A stretch of 49,267 nt of DNA from Balneolaceae bacterium (GTDB lineage Bacteria; Bacteroidota; Rhodothermia; Balneolales; Balneolaceae): NCBI GenBank assembly GCA_007127745.1, contig SKYV01000178.1, forward strand, positions 1 through 49,267. Reading direction: 5' to 3'. Of the stretch, positions 43,460 to 49,267 are shown one piece after another (the first letter of the stretch is position 1; each line of letters opens with the position of its first letter). The notes beneath the pieces are model-generated. The model did not search any database and was not told where the DNA came from. It saw only the letters and a program-made list of their open reading frames with translations. The position numbers and the translations under genes were made by a program.

Positions 43460-44503
43460 ATGTCCCAAAACTTCCCCAAACTAAAAAACGACCTCTTTCT
43501 CAGGGCACTAAAAGGAGAAAAAGTAGAACGCCCACCCGTTTGGATGATGCGCCAGGCCGGCCGATATTTGCCTCAGTATATGGAGCTGCGAAAAAAATAT
43601 TCATTCTTTGAACGGGTTGAAACACCCGAACTGGCCTGTGAAATCACCATCCAGCCGATTGACGAACTTGAGCCGGATGCCGCCATCATTTTTTCCGACA
43701 TTTTAACGGTACCGCAGGCACTGAACATTGACGTAGAGCTTGTTCCCGGAAAAGGGCCGGTGATGGGAAACCCGATCCAAAATGAAGATGATGCGTTTGC
43801 CGTTATCGCCGAAGATGTAGCCGAAAAGCTGGATCACGTGATGAAAGCCATCACTCTTACGCGAATGGAACTGAATGGGCGGGTTCCGCTAATCGGGTTT
43901 GCCGGTGCACCGTGGACACTCTTTTGCTATATGGTTCAGGGAGAAGGCTCCAGAAATTTTGACAAGGCCAAAGCCTTTCTCTACCAGCACCCGGATGCAT
44001 CGCGTCATGTGATGAAAGAACTAACCAAAGCCACTATCGATTACCTTCAAGCGCAGATCCGTGCCGGTGCACAGACTGTGCAGATCTTCGATTCATGGGC
44101 AGGAATTTTAAGTCCGGATGATTTTAATGAATGGGCACTTCCTTATTTGATGGAAATTACCGGCGCCATAAAAGAGGTTCCGGTCATCCTCTTTGCCAAA
44201 GGCGCCTGGTATGCTTTGGAGCGACTCAGTTTTAAAAGTGGTGCATCGGCCCTGGGCATCGACTGGGTGATTTCCCCCGAATTTGCACGGGAAAAAACCC
44301 GCAACTCCATTACCCTGCAGGGAAATTTTGACCCCACGCAACTGTTGGCACCCATTCCGGAGATTGAAAAAAAGGCCAAACGAATGATTCAGCGGTTTGG
44401 AACACAGCGGTACATCGCCAACCTGGGACACGGAATTTTGCCCAATATACCCGTTGACCACGCCAGAGCTTTTGTGGATACAGTGAAAAATTATGGAAAG
44501 TGA
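43460..44503 (+). CDS. hemE: uroporphyrinogen decarboxylase
   Basis: Decarboxylates the four acetate chains of uroporphyrinogen III. 347 residues. Motifs: PPVWMMRQAGRYLPQYME, AAIIFSDILTVPQAL with catalytic Asp, GFAGAPWTLFCYMV and the C-terminal NLGHGILPNIPVDHARAFVD. Complete catalytic set. Separated from hemF by a 311-base repeat-filled gap. Confidence 0.97.
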   Translation: MSQNFPKLKNDLFLRALKGEKVERPPVWMMRQAGRYLPQYMELRKKYSFFERVETPELACEITIQPIDELEPDAAIIFSDILTVPQALNIDVELVPGKGPVMGNPIQNEDDAFAVIAEDVAEKLDHVMKAITLTRMELNGRVPLIGFAGAPWTLFCYMVQGEGSRNFDKAKAFLYQHPDASRHVMKELTKATIDYLQAQIRAGAQTVQIFDSWAGILSPDDFNEWALPYLMEITGAIKEVPVILFAKGAWYALERLSFKSGASALGIDWVISPEFAREKTRNSITLQGNFDPTQLLAPIPEIEKKAKRMIQRFGTQRYIANLGHGILPNIPVDHARAFVDTVKNYGK

Positions 44504-44801
44504 AAAGGCAGAAGGCAAAAGTGAAAAGGATACACTAATATCGCAAATTTGAACATAAGATATGGCGCAAACATCCTGTTTGTGCCCTGTTTGTGCTTCT
44601 CCAATGATGGATACGCGTTGTATGAATGGCATAAACGGAATACTTCGACAGGCTCAGTACAGGCTGTTTGCGCCATTTAGTTAGCCCGTTTGACAGTAGC
44701 ACAAACGAGACGTTTGCGCTATACCTTTTGAAGTAAAAACAGCCTTTTGTCGCGTGCTTTCCGCGATCCTGATCCATCGGGGCCTTTTGCCTTCTGCCTT
44801 T
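44504..44801. repeat. repeat block in the hemE-hemF gap bounded by an 18-bp perfect inverted repeat
   Basis: AAAGGCAGAAGGCAAAAG (44504-44521) and its exact complement (44784-44801) flank 262 bases. Inside are three palindromic repeats: GGCGCAAACA-TCC-TGTTTGTGCC (44564-44586), a copy split by a separate short segment (GGCATAAACGG 44629-44639, then GTTTGCGCC 44666-44674), and TAGCACAAACG-AGA-CGTTTGCGCTA (44697-44721). Confidence 0.75.
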
Positions 44802-44814
44802 AAAAAAATAGCCA

Positions 44815-45732
44815 ATGCCTGAAATCAAACAACAGTTCACAGAATTCATTGAAAATCTTCAGGATGAAATATGTACGGCCCTGGAAGAGATCGACGGGAA
44901 AGAAAAATTCCGGGAAGATCTCTGGGAAAGAGACGGTGGCGGAGGCGGGCGAACCCGGGTAATCGAAAAAGGGGATGTGTTTGAAAAGGGCGGTGTGAAT
45001 ATATCTACCGTTCACGGAGAGCTGCCTGATCCCATCAAAAAACACTTCAGCGTAGAAGAAGGCTGGTTTTGGGCCGGGGGAATCTCGCTGGTCATTCACC
45101 CCGAAAGCCCGATGGTGCCCACCGTACATGCCAATTTCCGCTATTTTGAACTATACGATGACGAAAAGATGGAACATCGTGTGGATGGATGGTTTGGCGG
45201 AGGAGCTGATTTGACCCCCTATTATCTGTGGATGGAAGATGCGAAGCACTTTCACTACGTTTTAAAAAATGCTTGCGACAAGCACGGAAACGATCTTTAT
45301 TCACGGTTTAAAAAACAGTGTGATGACTACTTCTTCAACACGCACCGGGGTGAAGCCCGGGGCATCGGTGGGCTCTTTTTTGATTATCTGCGGGAGGATG
45401 ACAATCGCTCACTGGCTGACTGGCACGCATTTACCGAAGATACCGGTTCAGCTTTTCTGGATGCATATCTGCCCATTGTGAAGAGAAGGGCAGATGAACC
45501 TTACACTGCCGATCAAAAATATTGGCAGGAGATCCGCCGGGGCCGTTATGTGGAATTTAACCTGATCCACGACCGCGGCACCCTCTTCGGCCTAAAAACC
45601 AAAGGCCGCATCGAATCCATTTTTATGAGCCTGCCGCCTAGTGTTCGCTGGGATTATGATTTTCAGCCAAAGGCAGGCTCCCGGGAAGAAAAACTACTTG
45701 ATGTGTTAAAAAATCCAAGAGTGTGGGCTTGA
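44815..45732 (+). CDS. hemF: oxygen-dependent coproporphyrinogen III oxidase
   Basis: Converts coproporphyrinogen III to protoporphyrinogen IX using oxygen. 305 residues. Motifs: WERDGGGGGRTRVIEKGDVFEKGGVN, PMVPTVHANFRYFE, DGWFGGGADLTPYY, FFNTHRGEARGIGGLFFDY and VEFNLIHDRGTLFGLKT. Its presence indicates the protoporphyrin-dependent route and aerobic growth. The last 46 codons are duplicated as a fragment at 48985-49122. No hemG/hemY is in the window. Confidence 0.97.
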   Translation: MPEIKQQFTEFIENLQDEICTALEEIDGKEKFREDLWERDGGGGGRTRVIEKGDVFEKGGVNISTVHGELPDPIKKHFSVEEGWFWAGGISLVIHPESPMVPTVHANFRYFELYDDEKMEHRVDGWFGGGADLTPYYLWMEDAKHFHYVLKNACDKHGNDLYSRFKKQCDDYFFNTHRGEARGIGGLFFDYLREDDNRSLADWHAFTEDTGSAFLDAYLPIVKRRADEPYTADQKYWQEIRRGRYVEFNLIHDRGTLFGLKTKGRIESIFMSLPPSVRWDYDFQPKAGSREEKLLDVLKNPRVWA

Positions 45733-45851
45733 TCCACATTTACCGATAGCAACTCTTCTACTCTTTCTTTTAATTTTGAATGGCATTATTCCGCCTTCGG
45801 CTTCAATCGATTCAAATTACAGATTTTGTTTACTCAGATGTTTGATCAATT

Positions 45852-48386
45852 TTATTTTATCAATGTCAACTTTTTGCTCAATACTGTTGAACCGGCCTGA
45901 AGACGGTACACGTACACACCGCTTGAGAGATTTGAGCCATCAAATATGATTTGATGACTGCCGGCCTGAACCTGCCCTTCAACCAGGTTTGCCACCCTTC
46001 GACCGCTCATATCAAACACATCCAGGGTTACGTGGCTGCTCTCCGGTAACTGATAGGATATTATGGTGGTAGGGTTGAAGGGATTTGGATAATTTTGGCC
46101 TAATGTAACCGCACTTGGCAATTCCTGGCTACCCGGCGCCTCTGCCGTAACTGCAAACCTTGTTTCACCAGTGGATACAGCCTTTGTTGGAAAATTCAAA
46201 TAGCCGTTATTCTCAATTTGTTTGTTTACCCGGTTTAACATAAATGTATATTGAGCATTTTCAGCGATTAAAGTTTTCATACCTGTTTGCAGATCATGCA
46301 GGTATAGTTCGGTACCAGGTGTAAGATTTACGTCTGTAAAACTAAGGATAAACGAACCGGATTTAGTTGCTGAAAACTGAATCGGGATAGCTGACTTCTC
46401 ATCCGGAAGCGGAAAATGTCCAATATCGAGCAGTGTTTCATCTTTTTTTACTGAAGAAAGGGTTGCAGTATTTGAATCCAGAGATCTCAGCTTCAAGGCG
46501 TCATCGGCAACCTGGGTTGTGTTACCATTTTCAGAAAATTGCAGCCACACCGAATTGTACAGGCCTTCGCCCTCAACACCAAGGCGTATATATTTAAGCC
46601 CGATTTCCTGCGCTTTCCCCACAAAACCTTTTCCGGGGCCAGCAGCCTTACTTTCCTGGGTAAATTCAACAAACGGATTCGAAGCAGATTCTACATTTCG
46701 GACAATAAATCCCTGAAACGGGTCAATGATTCCTTCTGTAACATCCCCAATATTTCCATTCCAGGAAATCCAGTTCGATTGATTCTGATCATAAACCCAT
46801 AAGGTTCCTGTAATGTCATTCTTGTTTAGCCTGTCGAATGAAATCCTGTTTTTAAACGGATTCCCAAGAATATTATATCCATCATCACCTACTCCGGATA
46901 TGTTGGGAAGATTTACAGTAAGCGGAGCCTGGTTTTCCACTGCATCAAATGCTGCCGTTTTATTCCATGAACCGGTAACTCCATAATCATCATCTGTATA
47001 CACCATCATTAAAAATCCGCTGCCGGCCGGTATGGGTTCAGTCAAATTTTGAATTGCTTCCCAATCATTACCATTTTCATCCAGGGTGTATACATTTGGA
47101 AAACCTCCATCATGGCGTGCTCCGATAATTGCTTTCCCCTGGGTCCATAGACCGTTGCCGCCAAATCCTTCAAAAAACTCACGGTAGGTTTGTCCTGCTA
47201 CAGGTGATGAGAGCGTGCGCCAGCCGGAATCGGCTGTTAACGTTAAAGTGGCAATATACTGAACGGTTATTGTCGCAATATTTGATGCTAACCCACTTAC
47301 ATCGCTGATTCGGTACTGAACCGGTGTGGGATCACCCACAAAATCAGGATCTGGTGTAAAAGTAACGAATCCTTGCGTATCAGCATCCCATACTCCCTCG
47401 CCTGGTACAGTCAGGGTTTGATCGTTATTGGATGCAATGCTTCCATCAGGCAGTTCTCCGGTAAAAACAATCGTTGACGGATCTACGGGTATAGTTTGAA
47501 CTTCAATTGCCTGTCCATCCCTTGATCCATCAGTATCATTTTCTGATACATTGATAGTTACAGGGTTTCCAGCTTGGTTTCCAAATGATTCATCATCATT
47601 TGCCTCTGGTGGTGTTTGAGTGTAAACTTCAATTAACTCCGGCACGACACCCACTTCGGGCACTAAATTTGTTATGGTGTGGTTATCTGTTTCAAACCGC
47701 CCTCCTGACACATGCCGAAATATAATTTCATCAAACGAAAGCCCTTCGGATGCAATAAAATGAATATATGCGTACGGTTCACCTGAATTCTGGTCCTGCC
47801 CGGGCGGTGCCGGTTTACCATAATAATCACTGGTTTCAAAAGTTTCACCCTTAATTGTGGTTCTTGTAGTATTGTCATTTGGCAGAAATTCCACAATATC
47901 ACTTGTAACAAGTGTAAACAGTGAAACACCATTACGCCTGACTTCCACCTCATTTCCATTATCCCCGGCAGGCCATGCAAACCCAAAATATCTTGTGGAC
48001 TCATTTAGTTCCAGTGTTACAACACCGTCTCGCCCAATCGACATGTAATCCTCGGTTCCTGCACCATAATTGTCATCTACCTGTACTTGAGAATTTCCAG
48101 CTGTCTGATAATAGATCCCTATAACTGAAACGTATCCGTTTGGTAAAGGCGCCCAGCTTGTATTTAGCGGATTTAATCCGGAAAAGGTTTCCGTTACCGG
48201 GTTATATTGCCCACCCAGGTTATACTCCATGATTTCCGGCGGGCTTACATAAACATCAATATTATCAACATCTTGAGCTTTTACATTTGTGGTATAATGT
48301 ATAGTTACAACACCTATTAAAAAAAATGCTGATAGCACCTTTCTCAAAGTTTTGCAACTATTGCCCACATTGAACCTCTTAACCAT
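45852..48386 (-). CDS. large secreted protein with CshA-like domain and C-terminal sorting domain
   Basis: 844 residues. N-terminal signal (hydrophobic LSAFFLIGVVTIHYTT, then AQ). A central segment (about 265-375) with TPPEANDDESFGNQAGNPVTINVSENDTDGS and GVWDADTQGFVTFTPDPDFVG looks like a CshA-type/Ig-like adhesin repeat. The C-terminal about 80 residues, opening LGQNYPNPFNPTTIISYQLP and ending VYVYRLQAGSTVLSKKLTLIK, is the sorting domain of secretion systems in this phylum group. Possible surface adhesin. It sits between hemF and a duplicated hemF fragment, convergent to hemF. Confidence 0.8.
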   Translation of the reverse strand: MVKRFNVGNSCKTLRKVLSAFFLIGVVTIHYTTNVKAQDVDNIDVYVSPPEIMEYNLGGQYNPVTETFSGLNPLNTSWAPLPNGYVSVIGIYYQTAGNSQVQVDDNYGAGTEDYMSIGRDGVVTLELNESTRYFGFAWPAGDNGNEVEVRRNGVSLFTLVTSDIVEFLPNDNTTRTTIKGETFETSDYYGKPAPPGQDQNSGEPYAYIHFIASEGLSFDEIIFRHVSGGRFETDNHTITNLVPEVGVVPELIEVYTQTPPEANDDESFGNQAGNPVTINVSENDTDGSRDGQAIEVQTIPVDPSTIVFTGELPDGSIASNNDQTLTVPGEGVWDADTQGFVTFTPDPDFVGDPTPVQYRISDVSGLASNIATITVQYIATLTLTADSGWRTLSSPVAGQTYREFFEGFGGNGLWTQGKAIIGARHDGGFPNVYTLDENGNDWEAIQNLTEPIPAGSGFLMMVYTDDDYGVTGSWNKTAAFDAVENQAPLTVNLPNISGVGDDGYNILGNPFKNRISFDRLNKNDITGTLWVYDQNQSNWISWNGNIGDVTEGIIDPFQGFIVRNVESASNPFVEFTQESKAAGPGKGFVGKAQEIGLKYIRLGVEGEGLYNSVWLQFSENGNTTQVADDALKLRSLDSNTATLSSVKKDETLLDIGHFPLPDEKSAIPIQFSATKSGSFILSFTDVNLTPGTELYLHDLQTGMKTLIAENAQYTFMLNRVNKQIENNGYLNFPTKAVSTGETRFAVTAEAPGSQELPSAVTLGQNYPNPFNPTTIISYQLPESSHVTLDVFDMSGRRVANLVEGQVQAGSHQIIFDGSNLSSGVYVYRLQAGSTVLSKKLTLIK

Positions 48387-48984
48387 AATCGAATCAGAAA
48401 AAAGTATTTAATTTAAGGGTGTTTTTGCATTAAAGGCGCCAAAAATGACTGCTCAAAAACTATATAGATTTGCCAGGTTGTTAGTAATCGTTGACTTTTA
48501 CTAAAAAGTGGGCCTGTAATTCTGTTTAATGTTTGTCAGTTAGGTTTTTTTATGCAGTCCCCAATCAGTTCATATTTTGCTCTTAAGTTTACTTTTAGCA
48601 ACCCACTTGATTTTAAAATATCAAAGATTGGTCGGATGGCTTATTTAAATATAAATTTTTTAATATATCAATACCATCTTATCTAAAATCTTTAAGATTT
48701 TTTAACAATTAAGCCAAAGCAAAAATAATGAGCTGCATAGTTTTGTTTTAATTTCACATACGAGATAAACATCCATTTTTCCAGCAACTACGAAATTTAT
48801 GAAAACCCACAAATCGTACAACACTCTTACAAACTCAAAAATAAGTATCACGGAGTCCCAAAGAGAAGATATCAACATACTGACAAGCCAAATTAGATAA
48901 ATCCAATGTATAGAAAGGTGATTTTTTTCCGTGGGCATTTGCGGCTCTCAACCTGGGCACGATCTTGAAATCTTGTTCAGCATG
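48387..48984. other. long AT-rich intergenic region
   Basis: About 600 bases, strongly AT-rich. Contains AAAATCTT-T-AAGATTTT (48685-48701) followed by further Ts, a weak terminator-like hairpin. A 78-codon hydrophobic frame on the minus strand (48702-48938) has no recognised similarity and is probably chance. Promoter for the large secreted protein must lie here. Confidence 0.4.
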
Positions 48985-49122
48985 AAAACCAAAGGCCGCA
49001 TCGAATCCATTTTTATGAGCCTTCCGCCCCGCGTTCGCTGGGATTATGATTTTAAACCTATACCCGGCTCCGGTGAAGAAAAACTGCTTGATGTGTTAAA
49101 AAATCCGAGAGAGTGGATTTAA
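48985..49122 (+). pseudogene. hemF: 3' fragment of a second hemF copy
   Basis: The peptide KTKGRIESIFMSLPP, then RVRWDYDFKPIPGS, EEKLLDVLKNPREWI-stop, aligns without gaps with the last 46 residues of the intact HemF. The first 38 bases (48985-49022) are identical to 45595-45632; the rest has scattered substitutions. Upstream of 48985 similarity ends abruptly, so this is a truncated duplicate, not a gene. Confidence 0.92.
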
Positions 49123-49148
49123 CACAAGACATGGTATTTCAACTGTCA

Positions 49149-49224
49149 TAGCGCAAACATCCTGTGTGTGCTTTGCCAATGATGGTACGTGTTGTATGAA
49201 TGGCACAAGCGAGACGCTTGCGCC
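49149..49224. repeat. REP-like palindrome pair after the hemF fragment
   Basis: TAGCGCAAACA-TCC-TGTGTGTGCT (49149-49172) and GGCACAAGCG-AGA-CGCTTGCGCC (49202-49224), joined by CCAATGATGG-TACGTGTTGTATGAATGGC. The same order and linker (with ATACGCGTTGTATGAATGGC) occurs at 44564-44639, in the same orientation. Confidence 0.8.
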
Positions 49225-49267
49225 ATCTCTGGTTAAACACAAATTTGATTTCAAACCTTCTCAAATT

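Noticed and set aside
48702-48938. Minus-strand hydrophobic 78-codon frame
   Set aside because: AT-rich DNA gives hydrophobic peptides by chance; no ribosome-binding context, no domain, no neighbour link.

Overview
The window looks like chromosomal DNA of a Gram-negative member of the Bacteroidota/Balneolota/Rhodothermota group. The evidence is a secreted protein with a C-terminal sorting domain of the 'LGQNYPNPFNPTT' type, a TonB-dependent receptor, Bacteroidota-like RpoZ and CoaBC sequences, few Shine-Dalgarno sites and a GC content in the mid-40s by eye. A marine or halophilic Balneolaceae-like organism is my best guess; no rRNA or other marker here settles it. No tRNA, rRNA or CRISPR array was seen.

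Layout. 1-4.1 kb: 3' part of a phosphoglucosamine mutase, then the housekeeping run yicC-gmk-rpoZ-coaBC. 4.1-13.1 kb: membrane methyltransferase-like protein, sodium:solute symporter, rdgB, a ROK sugar kinase with an FHS-type sugar permease, and ppc. 13.3-15.6 kb: an ECF sigma/anti-sigma pair flanked by two Spy/CpxP/CnrX-like periplasmic proteins, probably an envelope or metal stress module. 15.6-21.8 kb (minus strand): a five-gene transport operon, TonB receptor, binding lipoprotein, FecCD permease, FecE ATPase, and a TrmO-FmdE-zinc-ribbon fusion protein; it is my main candidate for an undescribed system. 22.2-26.6 kb: acyl-CoA synthetase, DUF481-like outer membrane protein, erythromycin-esterase-like hydrolase.

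26.9-31.3 kb is an accessory, partly AT-rich island: a HEPN-MNT toxin-antitoxin pair, an unrecognised overlapping two-gene unit whose second protein carries a HEPN-like RN-x4-H motif, a frameshifted higB beside an intact higA, a TPR protein, and a RelE-like toxin/Xre antitoxin pair with a clear array of operator half-sites.

31.6-35.6 kb: amidinotransferase-fold hydrolase, DUF58 protein, GH16 glucanase lipoprotein, short-chain dehydrogenase. 35.7-45.7 kb: a two-component system followed by a heme biosynthesis cluster hemH-hemA-hemC-hemD-hemE-hemF, covering glutamyl-tRNA to heme except hemL, hemB and protoporphyrinogen oxidase. This cluster is repeatedly interrupted by palindromic repeats, a MITE-like hairpin block and a DUF559 endonuclease gene sitting in a duplicated repeat. 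45.9-49.3 kb: a large secreted sorting-domain protein, then a duplicated 3' fragment of hemF followed by the same repeat family that precedes the intact hemF.
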